Shown piece by piece: positions 37,575 through 49,975 of a DNA stretch of 64,000 nucleotides. The notes below the pieces were generated by a model, which saw nothing but the letters and a program-made list of their open reading frames with translations, had not been told where the DNA came from and did no database searches. Location of the stretch: positions 1 through 64,000 of the forward strand of contig CAJNYU010003878.1 of NCBI GenBank assembly GCA_905331475.1. The letters are read 5' to 3'. Made by a program: the position numbers and the translations under genes. Within the stretch, counting starts at the first letter, position 1. Each line of letters starts with the position of its first letter. This DNA is from Rotaria socialis. Taxonomy: Eukaryota; Rotifera; Eurotatoria; Philodinida; Philodinidae.

Positions 37575-40500
37575 ATGTTGACTGGATGGTATTATGCATT
37601 TGTTATTCAGCGATATTCATCATCGAACCGTCCATCGACATCTTCAAACTCGATAGTATCACCGAGAAAATGTATTAATTGATTATCGAAAGAAAGATAC
37701 ATGATGTTATTTTCAAAATTTTAGCCGGTGTAGTCACTCAAACATTTGATGCAATGATTGATTTTCGACGTCAACAAGCAAGACGAACACTCCTGATACA
37801 TGTGACTTGCTAATAAAAACTTTTTTCAATCGTTTTTAAAAACTAAATATTTTTAGCTCGGTCGCAGTCATTCCGAATCGGAGTTATACAAATTGTGCTC
37901 ACGAATCGGCTCAATTACAAATATGACACTGTATACAACTAATAAAAGGGTTAGTTAATAATTCATCTTGAGTCATCAGATTACAAAAGCATTTATCATA
38001 TTTTTTTGATTTCACTCTATCAGCTTTGTCTGAAGAACGTTTTTTGTAACTTCGATTTACTTGAAGCATATGAATAAGTACAAATCATACATAAAGAAAG
38101 TTGATAGGGATTTTTCTGAATAGATTTCAATCTAGATTTTAACTGAAAGACCTCACTAGATGTGAACACGTTTGAGCAATTAAAACAAAGAAATATTCAA
38201 AGACAATATAATTAGTCTACAATAGAATTCCTGTTTAATAACAAAATTATTTGAAAATTCAATCATGATGAAATAGTTGAATCAAGCTGAATGATTGCTT
38301 AGATTATTTTTATAAACCATCATCGTTTTCTTTCAGCCATGCACTATTTGGCAATTTTTGAAAAAAAGCATGCAACAATGCCGTCAACATTGTGAAAATA
38401 TCATTCTCCCTTTTGTATCAATATGATTAGCATAGACTGTCAAGTTTCTTATATGAAAACTCGAAGTTATACTTTTCCATTGAAAATATTGCATTTAATT
38501 ATGGTTTATTTCAATCCTGAATAATATGTCTGTACTTCTAGTACAATACTTTACAATTTAGTTTAGTTAACATGAAACTTCAGTGAAAAATCATACTAAA
38601 AATCTTTGGACTACTAAGTAATACTCGTTTATTTTGAAAAAAAAAGCTTCAGATGAATGTTTCTGAAAACGTACAGAAAAAATATTTGTTAAAAGTCTCT
38701 TTTTCACATGTAATTCTTACTTTCTTAAAATTCCTTTCTCTATTTTATTAAGCTGTTTAATGAAATGTTATTGCTTGAAAAACTGTGAGTCGTGTGCTGG
38801 ACAGAATATCTATTAAAAAATAAGTTACAAAATAAAATTATATCTCACGCATTGCTTGCTGTAAATGAGACTACTTTTCATGTATAATGAATGATAATAA
38901 AATGATAAATCACAATTCATGCAAGTTATTTATTTCGATTTCAATGTTTAGGAATGTGCTTTGCTCGAGTTTTCCAATGAACAAAGTGTCAAAAATCTTC
39001 TAAAGATTACCAGTCATTTCACGAATGAAAATCGTTTGCCATGTGTATCAAGAAATCTTTATTTTGCAGTATGTAATTATTTTATAGGAGAAATTTCTCT
39101 TGTTCTTTCTGTAGTCTCAATATACAGGTGCACGATTGAAATATCCACCTGTTGGCCGTGAAGTTCAGCAGCCCGACGATTTACTCGTAGATAAAGCTTT
39201 AAATGATATTCATAACGTAAGGTAAGCAATAAGAAAGATATTCTAATTTATTATTTTACAAAAAAAAATATTTATTTAATTTCATCGAAATTAGTGATCA
39301 AATTCGTTACTTTTGGCAAAAAACAAAACTAACTGAAGTTGATACTCGCTTACGATATTTTGTTGCTTCACTTGTCGAAGGTAAATAAGAAAATTCGTCG
39401 CAATTAAATATAAGAATTTTTCTTTTTCTCTAGAGGCATTGGGAAGTATTTTTGTTGATACTGTTTGTCTTCCATTTGGTTCATCTGTAAACACGTTTGG
39501 AAAATCTCGCTGTGATCTTGATATGTTATTATCTTTTGAAGATTTTCGAAATAAAAATGTATGAATTTTTTCTTTTTACTTTTACTTTTATTAAAATTTC
39601 CTTCAACAGATAAAATTTGATGGAAAAATGCAACAACTTCGTTTTTTAACAAAACGCAGCTATTTGAATGATCGATTTCAAGCACAAGCTTATCTTAAAG
39701 TAAATTTTTTTAACATATAAATTATAGAGAAAATGATGATTCGATACTTTTCTCATTTAAATTCAATATAATTTTGAATCTAATTGACAGTTCCGTGATA
39801 AGGACTCATATTCAATTTTGAGCTAATAATTCCCGTAAAATAAGATGCAATTCTATGATCGAGAGGATAAATTTTAAATAGAAAACTTTCAAACAATCAA
39901 TCTTACGTTTAATAAAAAAACCAACAATGATATTATTTTTACAGATTCTTGCCGATACATTAAAACATTTCATGGCCGAATGTACGAACGTACAAATAAT
40001 ACTTCCAGCACGTGTACCTATCGTTCGATTTCAACATCGGCTATCTGATCTTCAATGTGATGTATCAATGAGTGAATTTAAGTAAGATAAACATATAGAA
40101 CAAGAATATATGAATTATTTACCTTCTAAAATGAATAGATCTTCATATTATATGTCAAAATTACTATGGAGTTTGAGTTCAACTGATAGTCGTGTTGCAC
40201 CGATTGTTTTTGCTATTCGACGTTGGGCACGTGAAGCTTCTATAACACAAAGCGCACCGGGACCTTGGTTTTCAAATTTTCAAATGACATTACTTGTTAT
40301 TTTCTATCTTCAATCTATTGAAATTTTACCTAAACTGAACTATATCAATGAACAATATACTACAGCAACAACAGCAACATCATCATTTCAAGATGGAATT
40401 GCAGCTAATGGTAAAATTATATTTAACGAATATAAGTTTTGTTTTCAACTAGAATTTCTGCTTTTATATTCGTAGGTGATCTTAGTGATGATGTAATTCT

Positions 40501-41525
40501 TATGAATGAACTTGAAAATATTCGTCATATTCCAGCAAATAAAGCCAATAATAGCTCACTTGGTGAGAATTCTTCTTTTAATACTTTTGAAACAATTTAT
40601 TTGATGAATCGAGTTTTAAATGAGACAAAAGTCTGTAAAAAGAAACTGATTATTACACTTACTCCAACTGAGAAAGCTTTCGAAAATGATCAAATTCTTT
40701 TGCGTTTTTCTACAACTAAGTAAAGCGTAAAACTATTGTAACATATTGAGGATACTGATATGCTCGTCTAATTATGATTTGATGAGATAAATACTTAATC
40801 GTTCAAGATCATTGATTCGTATATTTTCACGAAAACCCAACAACAACAAGAAGACAATAGGTATTTTTATGGTGATTGGAAATTGCAAATATACATCATT
40901 CAATAATGTTTGTCATTTAGTGAAAGAAAAAGTTTATATAGTAGCAATCAATAGCATTAGATTGCAATTTTAGGAAAGTCTTTTTAATATTTTAAGAAGA
41001 ATTCTATCATTGAAAATAGAAGATGTCAAAAACTAGTTTTAAACAATACAATTTTCATTGTTTATTGTAGCTATTCTGCTCAAAGGATTTTTCTCATTTT
41101 ATGAAAAGTTTGATTTTCAATCGTCTATTATAACTTTACTTGAACGTCAAAATATGTCAAAATCATCGTTGATTCAAGCTGGTAAAGATAAAGAATGGCC
41201 AATATTTGTTGAAAATCCACTTGTACCATCGATGAATGCATCAAAAAATCTCGTCGAATCGGAAGCTGAACGATTTCGTCAAACATGCACAAAAGCATCA
41301 CAAATTTTATCACAATCATCGAAAAATCTTATATCATTATTTGAAGAATGTCGACAAGCTATACCCGATGATCTTATTGCACGTGCTTATCCAGCACCCA
41401 TATCAATAATGCCTGATTTAGAAACAGATATTGATCAAGAAGAATTGACCACCATCGGTCATATACAGCAAGAACAAATTGAACGAGCATTCGATCATAG
41501 TCATCATCATATCGCTAATTCATGA
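37575..41525 (+). CDS. MTPAP: Mitochondrial poly(A) polymerase
   Basis: Twelve exons: 37575-37671, 37725-37801, 37857-37949, 38952-39068, 39115-39221, 39295-39380, 39434-39558, 39610-39699, 39945-40081, 40139-40410, 40476-40562 and 41071-41525; 1743 nt, 580 aa against 582 in human. It adds poly(A) tails to mitochondrial mRNAs. Residues 1-33 (MLTGWYYAFVIQRYSSS) look like a transit peptide. The RNA-binding-like domain follows (RRQQARRTLLIH). The nucleotidyltransferase core has PFGSSVNTFG at 206-215 and CDLDM at 219-223, giving the metal-binding Asp220 and Asp222, with Asp303 in LQCDVS as the third. The PAP-associated part has DSRVAPIVFAIRRWAR. The C terminus has ENPLVPSMNASKNL. Introns 3 (1002 bp) and 11 (508 bp) are long. 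The next gene starts 92 bp downstream on the same strand. Confidence 0.94.
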
Positions 41526-41612
41526 AAAATGAACACACGTTTTTTGTTGTTATTAAATTAGAAAATAAAAAGCAAAGGTTATATTGTTGAAAAGTTAAAT
41601 TTGCCTTGTTCT

Positions 41613-41614
41613 AG
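41613..41614 (+). promoter_or_regulatory. Acceptor AG 3 nt before the downstream start
   Basis: CCTTGTTCTAG ends at 41614 and the ATG is at 41618. The spacer from the poly(A) polymerase stop is only 92 bp and holds AATAAA near 41563. This is the tightest of the three candidate operon junctions. Confidence 0.6.
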
Positions 41615-41617
41615 ATT

Positions 41618-42352
41618 ATGCCATCATTAGCTTCGGATATATTTTCTTCGAAATATCGACGTCGTTTTACCAATGATACATTATTTCAATTGATAACTCA
41701 AGAAAATAATATGGATGATGAAACTAGGTCATCTTCGTTAAACGTAAATGAACAAACGAATGCATATGCTAATGAAAACAGTACCGATGAGAATCTGGTA
41801 GACAATGATCTTCGTCATTTGTGGTATCTTCTGTCTCAAATGATACGAAAACGACTTCTTAAACTTGAACCTTGCCTATTGCCTGAACTTGGTGCTTTTG
41901 TTGTTATTGATCACTCATCAGCTGATAATCAAAATATACGCAGACAAGAACCATTTTTTGTCTTAGACACAACATTTGCTCGTCGTCATCGTTTATCACG
42001 TATCAAAAAACCAAATCTTTCATCCGCTCTCTCACTTTCACTAGAAGCTAATGGACATTCGACGCATATTGAACCAAACACAACATTATCATCATTTAAT
42101 ATGCAAACATTAGATTATGTTTTATTACAAAATGAATCTGGCTTGACACGAGAACAATTAATGATAGGCATATCACAATTATTTGGTATTATTGATAAAG
42201 AGATACATCCTCATGAATATTGCGATTTAGAATTTCCTCAGTTGGGAAATTTTAGAATTTCATTTGGATTAGCTATATTTGATTTTAGTGATGCATTTCT
42301 AGATGAATTTAAACTAACACTCGATGCTATTTCAACATTAAATAATAAATAA
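41618..42352 (+). CDS. CCDC81-like protein with HU-type (bacterial histone-like) folds
   Basis: Single exon, 244 aa. After about 60 polar residues come two blocks that resemble the paired HU-like domains of CCDC81. The first is LRHLWYLLSQMIRKRLLKLEP with LLPELGAFVVI and EPFFVLDTTFARRHRL. The second is LTREQLMIGISQLFGIIDKEI with DLEFPQLGNFRISFG. The order helix / LPxLGxF strand / arm is characteristic of this group. Vertebrate CCDC81 adds a long coiled coil that is missing here and is linked to centrosomes and cilia. A function here is inferred only. It follows the mitochondrial poly(A) polymerase gene as probable second cistron. AATAAA follows at about 42458. Confidence 0.6.
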   Translation: MPSLASDIFSSKYRRRFTNDTLFQLITQENNMDDETRSSSLNVNEQTNAYANENSTDENLVDNDLRHLWYLLSQMIRKRLLKLEPCLLPELGAFVVIDHSSADNQNIRRQEPFFVLDTTFARRHRLSRIKKPNLSSALSLSLEANGHSTHIEPNTTLSSFNMQTLDYVLLQNESGLTREQLMIGISQLFGIIDKEIHPHEYCDLEFPQLGNFRISFGLAIFDFSDAFLDEFKLTLDAISTLNNK

Positions 42353-44889
42353 ACAGTGATGTTATCCCGGTGATTGTTTTATTTTCTTAATATTATTTTG
42401 AGTTTTGTGTCAGATTTCCTTGGTTTTCTTTTGTGTCAATATATGTATGTATTTAAATGTTTATTTCTTGATATTTTTATCTTTCATTTATATTTAAGAA
42501 TAAATATTTATGTAACATATATATATATATATAGCAGCTTTTAAGCATTATTTATCAGAAAATATTCGAATGATTCAGAAACTAAACTAACATTTTAATT
42601 ATTTAGCATTCTGAAAAAAGATTCCATTATAACAATCAGATAAGAAATATGAAGCGAGTGCACAGAAGGCTATGAAATAACAAGAGTGAATTCTTCTTTA
42701 CATAGTCCACATTAATTTTAGACAAACTTTTTGGAGTGTAGGAAAATGTGAGGATCCCTATTATGTCTTGGTTCTTTAACGATTATCATGAAATGAATAA
42801 CAAATAAAGATATATATTTGACTTATACTTAAAATGATTCCTTACATTGCTTCAATTGATATTAACTGACTCAGAAAAAAGCAATTCAAAAATGATCCCG
42901 AAAATTCAATATAATCTTGCTGTTTTTGTCAGATCTCTTTAGTTATTGTTTAACTCAATGGTCACTTCGACCATAAACTTTACTTTTCAATTATTTTTTC
43001 TTGTAATTATAAAGCACATGACTATTCCTTTCAAATGACTCACTTTAGTTCAATCAATTTCAAAAAAACTTATGAAATACTGATTTGACAAATCATATCT
43101 GAAAATAGTCTATTTCCGATAAAAACACATTTTTGGAGATAATTCTATGTAGATGTTAACGAAGTTAACTGATTTAAATGTGTTTTGAAGATTTTCATAT
43201 GTTGTACAGAAATGTCTTAATAGTTGCCAAATTCTTCTATGACAATACTATGAAGCAGATTTACGAAAACTCAGCGAGAAAATAGGATGGATGGGTACTA
43301 AGCTCTTCCTTAGAATATATGCGCCATATTAGAAGCAAATAAATACTAAGCTAACATCGTTCCCCTCAGGAATAAGAGCATTATTGACGATGAAATTATT
43401 ATAAATATTGGGAAGAATCTCATCATCTACAGACGATCAAAACCAAAATGTTAAGAAATTCACTGAACCATTACAAACCGTGACACACATATTGATATCT
43501 CTGATGCCATCGGCGAAAATATTAAATAATCATCAGTATGTATATCGTGATATTTGGAGTAAGCTATGAGAATACGGTTTGATATACTTGCCGTTTATTC
43601 CAGCAGTGATCATCAATAGTCCTGTTCCAAGATGAACTTATTTTTTTGCATTGTTGATATGTGAGCAACATCACAATTTGTCCATTTTAATGCTGCTGTT
43701 ACAAGATAAAGAAAGTGAAAATAGCTCAGTCTGTTCTATGACGTAGTCTGATCGCTATGGAACAGCAGCGACGATGATCAGGAAAGCTTTCGAACAATTG
43801 TAGCTTTGATACATAGATGCAACCAATTTTAAGAATCTTTTATATATCTATGTTTTCTATCGTGTGCAATAAATTTTAAAATGAATACAAGATTGTATCT
43901 TTAAAGCTATCAAAGTTATTCATTAGCTACAACTCTACACTATGATTCATAGAATAGTGTCAATATTTTACTCGGCTATTCAATTTTTCTCATTATTCTT
44001 CTGAAGAAATTTTGTTGTTCTCTGTGCCAAATTAGAATATTTAGAAATAGCCACTTTCGATGTTTCTTTTTTTTGCGTCTTGGATGGATACAATAAAATG
44101 ACTGTAAACGGTAGAATACTTGATTTTCAGAATATTCAAGGCGCATGATGGATTTTCTGAAAATCAAGATAAAATGCAGACGTGATAGTGCACCTATACC
44201 AAAAGCCAATTTACAGCTAATTGCAACCAGTAATTTTCAACGACAGTTTACAGTATCATTTCTGACTGTCTTGACCATTATGAAAGTAGTCTGAGATCAA
44301 AGAGCTACTTTTGTACATTAAAGTATTCTAAGAAATAAATCATATGATAAAAAGTTCTGTAAACGAAAACAATTTGAAACAAAAAGAGAGTGTTTTATCA
44401 AAAATTCTGAAAATGGCCTCACAATCTTAATGGCAATTATTTGTGTAATATCTATATGGTATTTGTGAAGTATCCCTTGCTATTGTTATGTAAAGATCTT
44501 TCAACGTTTGCCTGCAAGTTTCGTCGTATTTTTAATTACGCGTAAATCTACGATAAAATCTGTTCCCTTCGAAGGACGTATATCGCAATATCTTTTCTTG
44601 TCAAATATTGGCACAGTTCTATGCCTTTCATGAAAATCAAGTGTTAGTTCTTTTTGAATAACTGGTCTGTTTTTTTACGAAAACAATAATCCATCGTAGG
44701 GACTTAAGTAGAATATATGTACGCTCATGTAGATGATAGGCCGGAGTTGGAACTTGAAATTGATATAAACCAAACTAATATAAGATTCTTTCTTTGTCTT
44801 AAAGTTTGCTTTGCATTCAAAGAATCGTAGTTATCGAAAGAATTTCGGAGTTCTGTATCGATAAAATCTTTTGATTCGATTCCTTACAG
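42353..44889. other. Intergenic, no gene seen
   Basis: 2.5 kb. Holds a (TA)n run near 42518-42532. A minus-strand frame at 43976-44209 shows no family features and was not accepted. Confidence 0.5.
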
Positions 44890-47378
44890 ATAAATCAAGC
44901 TTTGCAATTGACAAATGAAGGATTTCAAGTAACAGGAGGACAAACTCAAACGGCATTTGCACGCCGATGACGCAGTCTGTATGTATTTTTGATATATGCA
45001 TTAAAAATTTTATCTATACTTATTTCGTAAAATATGTCTCTTCTATTGGTTGTTAGATTTTTCCGTCGTATCAAGCGTGACATTCTAAATAAAATTCTCT
45101 TAGTGCTTAAACTCAAATATTAGGAAATATGTTTCAATTTACATTGTCGTAGTGCAGTTAAGATACGTATATTTGAAGCTTTGAATAAGACGACAGCTAT
45201 TTCTAATATTACATGGCAAATTGTGCGCAGACAAAATAATTCAATATTCAATCTCATTATTATTCACGTTTGTCGGTGTGTCATCAACAAGTAATTAATG
45301 ATTATGTATATAACTATCTTTTACTCTAATAATTAATTACTATGAAGAACTCAAGGGCTTTGGTGATAAACCAAAGACACTTGGTCAATTCATTGCAATT
45401 AATTCAGGGCAGTTTATTGATCCGTCAACATGGGAAGATGAAATCGTTCCATACGGCAACTGTTCAATTATTATTACAAGTAGTGTTGTGGTTACTATTT
45501 CAAAAGCTTTCATAGGTCTTAACATGCGTAAATGTGACATCTATGGTACTTTACTTTTGGACTCGTCTTCCTATAGTAGCGTTACATTTGGCTATAGATC
45601 TAATGTTATTGTCCATGCCAGTGGTTTTCTTCAAGATCACACAAGTGGTAACGTTATTAATTGCGCTGAAGGTGCATTATTGACGATTTATCTTATGGGA
45701 TCATTCGCTGGTAAAGATACAGTTGTGAATTCTATCAGCACAGCCCAAACAACGGCTAATCAAACTAGAAGCGTGAAACTAAGCTCAGATTTTAATGACC
45801 CGTTTACTTGTGGTATACTGTCTGGTGGTTCAATCGAGAAATACGATAAAGTCACATATATAGTATCGCAATCAGGTGATTTCATCGATGATTTAACATG
45901 TCTTGGTAATGTTGCTCCAACAACTGCTATATGTGAATTGGTAGGTGGTTGTGGTATGAGTATTTCAGCAGGTTTTATTCTATCGACAGTTGATCTTAAC
46001 AGTGAGTTGAATATGAATTTTAATGATATTAGTATTGCTGTTGGAGCTGTTTTGCAACTAGGCGCACCTGATAGTAACAATATTTTTAAATTTAAGTTCC
46101 AAATACTGATCAATTCTCATGGAACATTATCCGACATAGCCGATGGCACTGGTGGTATATCTATTTGTCTCTAGGAAGCGCTTTCAACTTGTTTAGCTTT
46201 GGAAATATTGTGAGCACAATAGTCACTGTCCTTCATGTCTTTGATTCTGGATCTGGTGCAATTGGTAGTGCAGCATTCAGTTTAAATGCATCACTCAATG
46301 AACCTTTTTTCATTACTATCTAGCTGTCAGGCAATATCTTCACAAGTACAACCAGTAATGAATAATAGTTCTTGTTTTTTTCCAACATTTTTTGCACACA
46401 TTTTTGTTTTATAGCACCAGCGATCATTGACTCGAATGTAACAGTGAGTACACAACAAACAATAACAACAACGATATTCACACTGTCAATAGCCGTATTT
46501 GTAGTCTTGCAATCAGGTGGGACACTCCAGGATCAAACAAGTACCGATCAATTTTATTGCCTCGCTGGTTTGTTTTTCACATTTTTATCCTGGTTCATCA
46601 TTTATTGGTGCAAATACTAAAGTTTTCACTTATTCATCTATGCCTTCAACCTCAAGTCTTGGTTCAAATTATACATTTGGATCAAATTTCTCAGGTTCGT
46701 TTACATTAGGTATTTTACTTGATGGTGGTATTAAAACGTTTTCAAAAGTGACATTCATTGTACGACAGACTGGTAAATTCAGCACTATTATTTGTTGGCT
46801 TGGTAACATTGTGCCAACAGCTAATATATGTTCACTCGTTGGTGGATGTGGTCTCTATATTCCATCTGGGTGTGCATTATTAACAAGCAGTCTTAATGGC
46901 CAATTGAACATTAACTTCAATTTAATAACGATTGTTAGTGGTGGATCTCTTGGCTTAGGATCTAACGGTGTTCACATTGCACTTAAATTCAAGTTTACAT
47001 TAGAACTTGATTGCTTGGAACATTAATCGATGTGAGTGAGGGCAAGGGCGACATATATTTACTGTTCAGTAGTAGTTTTTATTTGTACACTGGCAGTTCT
47101 TTCATTGCTAAAAATTCCACATACTTATACGTATATGAAACTGTGACGGATCAAACTTTAGGTTCGCCCATTTCTCTGGATGTTTCTTTAGTTGATCCAT
47201 TTTTTATTGACGTTTCAATATCGGGATTGGTTTCAATCAATACGAGCGGTAAGTTACTCTAATTGTCGAAGAATCCATTCATTCTGTTTTTACTCTAGTG
47301 ATAAACAACGGTACTTCAACAACGGTATCCACATCCTACATTACCTCTCAGTTAGTTAGTAGCGGAATTTTTGGATAG
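44890..47378 (+). pseudogene. Broken gene for a G8-like repeat, probably extracellular protein
   Basis: Exon-like pieces start at 44890 after TTCCTTACAG. The main frame runs from about 45346 to 46174 and later pieces lie at 46434-46560, 46540-47026, 47020-47250 and 47328-47378. The pieces encode repeated units with the pattern W.G..P....C.I.I.......V......I.G.L.L (for example INSGQFIDPSTWEDEIVP, CWLGNIVPTANICSLVGGCG, PSGCALLTSSLNGQLNINFN), a beta-strand repeat resembling G8 domains. At least four lesions are visible: TGA near 44970, a one-base shift at about 46171, TAG at 46321 in an otherwise continuous frame, and shifts near 46555 and 47026. GTAAGT..TAG introns are still recognisable, so it decayed in place rather than as a retrocopy. 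The G8 assignment is inference. Confidence 0.65.
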
Positions 47379-48290
47379 ATTGGTCACTCGGTCGGAATCG
47401 TGCTTTATTCAAAGACATTTTTGGTTTCTACTAGAGTGGAGTGCTGATTAACATATAGACTTTTAGAACTTACTAATAAATTCAATTTAATATTTTGTTA
47501 CTTTTTCATTTGTCAATAAATCATTTATTTTTGTTACGGTCACAGTAATATTAATTGCTTATAAAGACAAGAGCAAGATTTGTTATCTCTTTGAACATCA
47601 ATGCAAGTTTACACCCAATTTTGAAAGGAGCTCATCTGATAGAAAACGAAATGTTATGCAAGCTGTGAATGAATATTGATTGGTCCCTTCCGCATTCTTA
47701 AACTAATATGCAGCTAGTTTTATAAGAATAAGTTTATTTGAATTTTTTTGAATAGGGCAATTTGATTTGAAAACTAAACATTTTTTTCTCTAATAATGTT
47801 TGTACGTTGACCTACTTTTATTCGTACTTCATTCACTTTCGTTTAATTCTTATAAGTTAGTTTACTTTTTCCATTTTGTCTTAATTCATCTCTTTGCTTA
47901 TGCTATTGTAATTATGTGTGATATCGTTCAATCATCTTTGTTATTGTGTAAGAAATATTCAGGAAATCAATTACAACTATGAAATTCTTATCGCTGATAG
48001 TCTCCTGAATTTGATTCTAATCGATCGATCAACCAAATGTTCACATGTATCACATTTTATATAGTAGAATCATTTTTCTTCTTTTCTTGATATGATCATA
48101 AGTAGTAATAAAGAGAATACAGTTGATGGATGTATTGAAGTATAAAATAGTTTCTAAGGCTATGAGTATGATAAAAATCTAGCTTACAGAAGAATTCATA
48201 ATAAATATGAATCTCTTTTTACACCATCAGTAATAATTCTTTGCTATCGTACTACTAAAGTAATAACAGAAAATTCGAAGTGCAAAGCTA
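47379..48290. other. Intergenic, no gene seen
   Basis: AT-rich, no supported feature before the dispersed repeat. Confidence 0.5.
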
Positions 48291-48806
48291 AAAAATGTGG
48301 AAACCTCGGATTTCATCCGAGAGTTATGTGTACTGCAAAAAGTGCATGGGACATATGAGTCATTCTAGAATGTCTGAACACGAAAATTATCATGAGAAAC
48401 TAGGCAATTTGATTTCTGGATGCAGTTTTTGTGCATTTTGAGACGTATTTTAGGCGATGTTTCGTTAGACAGCTGCGATTTAGTTCAAAACTAATATCAG
48501 ATTCGGAATCAGCGTTAAAAACTGAGTCGATTTCCATATGTTGTGAATAATTCTGAGAAAAATTTGTTTTTTGAAAAAAATCCCTGTACTCCCCCTCACG
48601 GATGACCTGGCCAAAAATGACAATTTTTTCGATAACTCAGCCATTTCTTGACGGATCCTTCTCATCTTCGAACTCGACCGAGATATTCATGAGATTGAAC
48701 TGTGTGGAAAATTTCATCACGATCTGGCTCTCCTTTCGAAAGCTATCGTGTAAACGGCCGGACGGGCACACTAGCCGATTCTAGTGTAATCACTTTTTGA
48801 GTACAC
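48291..48806 (+). repeat. Dispersed ~515-bp repeat, copy 1
   Basis: Matches 59158-59672 in inverted orientation almost end to end. Shared words include GGATTTCATC, GTGCATGGGACATATGAGTC, CTCACGGATGACCTGGCCAA and GAACTGTGTGGAAAATTTCA, as well as TTTCGAAAG and GAGTACACAAAA. It lacks obvious terminal inverted repeats and a clear open frame. Copies are diverged by scattered substitutions. Family unknown. Confidence 0.85.
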
Positions 48807-49124
48807 AAAAACAACTTTTTGTAATAATATTTTTAAGAAAATTGTACTTTTGATGTTCTTGTTTTCTTACTCGTTTCTTCAATAGTAAATAGTATGAAAA
48901 ATTCTCGACATCTTTTTATATCGCCACAATCAATGTAGATTGGTCATTTTTTCTTTCATATTGTACACATATGAATCATCTGAATGTTTCCCTATATGTA
49001 TAAATAAAAAAAGGCAAGACGATTGAATGATTATTTCTTTCTTCTTTGCGATTGATTATAGTGAGTGAGTGAATGAGTAAGGTTATTTCTATACAAAGAT
49101 CTAACTAAAAAAATAAGCACAGTA
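48807..49124. other. Short upstream region of the membrane-protein gene
   Basis: Nothing recognised apart from an acceptor-like AAGCACAG ending 2 nt before the ATG at 49125. Confidence 0.5.
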
Positions 49125-49975
49125 ATGGGCATTCAAAATTTTTGTTATTCTTTACTGATTTTATTTTTGATTCTCAACGGCTCCATTGAAGGTATTGCAT
49201 TTTTGTAGTCTTGAAGTTCATTGAATTTTATTGTCTATCGTTAAGTTGAAAATTCAATAGATAAAACTACTACAACACATTTGACATCAATTACTGCTGC
49301 TACAACAACTAGTTCGAGCACAAGTTTGCATATTATTAAATAATGTTGAACATTGAACGAGTTTTATTATTTAGACCAATCGACTTTATTGTTATGCCCT
49401 AATGGCCATGTTGATCCACCGAAGTGTACTCAATGTTCGTCACATAATGAAAGTAATGGCACAAAATGTCTTGAAAATAAAAGTAAATATATTATAGATC
49501 TGATCACAGAAATGTATTTCAATTAATCATATCGTGTTTAGATCATGTAAAACCATCATCTGGAACAGGTCATCGTGCTTCGATAATAGTTCTTGTTTGT
49601 CTATTATCAGCATTCGCCATTTTTGGTATGCTTGCTGCTTATGCTCGTGTAAATCGGCAACGTCGACATCGCCCATCGTCAAATGCAGGAGCTACTATAG
49701 GTTCATCAACTAATCATACAACTATTACTAATCGTTTTAGTAATATTTTACGATCAATTGGTTTGAACAATCCTAACAAACGTCCACTATTTTCTTTCCT
49801 TTCAAATTCAAATAATAATAATTCTTCTGAACAATATCGACCACCAGCAGCATCACATACTGATTTAAATGAAAATCTTGATGAAGCTTTACTATTCGAT
49901 GATCCATATGTCGATGGAGGACTCAGTAATCCATCTGTGAATCCATATAAATCGTTAACACTTGCTATAACTTAA
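49125..49975 (+). CDS. Type I single-pass membrane protein, unidentified
   Basis: Four exons, 49125-49191, 49261-49323, 49375-49482 and 49542-49975; 672 nt, 223 aa, all introns in phase 1. Residues 1-22 form a signal peptide (NFCYSLLILFLILNGSIE). A threonine/serine stalk follows (TTTTHLTS, TAATTTSSS). Next is a short cysteine-rich part with five Cys (LLCPNGHVDPPKCTQCSS), then a membrane helix at about residues 92-112 (SIIVLVCLLSAFAIFGMLAA), a basic stop-transfer RQRRHR, and a cytoplasmic tail with Asn run, NPNKRPLF and acidic NLDEALLFDDPY. The phase-1 modular layout suits an extracellular stalk. No family recognised. The 3' end converges with the STPR-like gene. Confidence 0.72.

Noticed and set aside
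43976-44209. 77-codon minus-strand frame with a run of lysines
   Set aside because: No family features, no splice context and no neighbour support.
48480-48784. Open frames on both strands inside the 515-bp repeat
   Set aside because: The frames are not kept intact between the two copies and overlap each other antisense.
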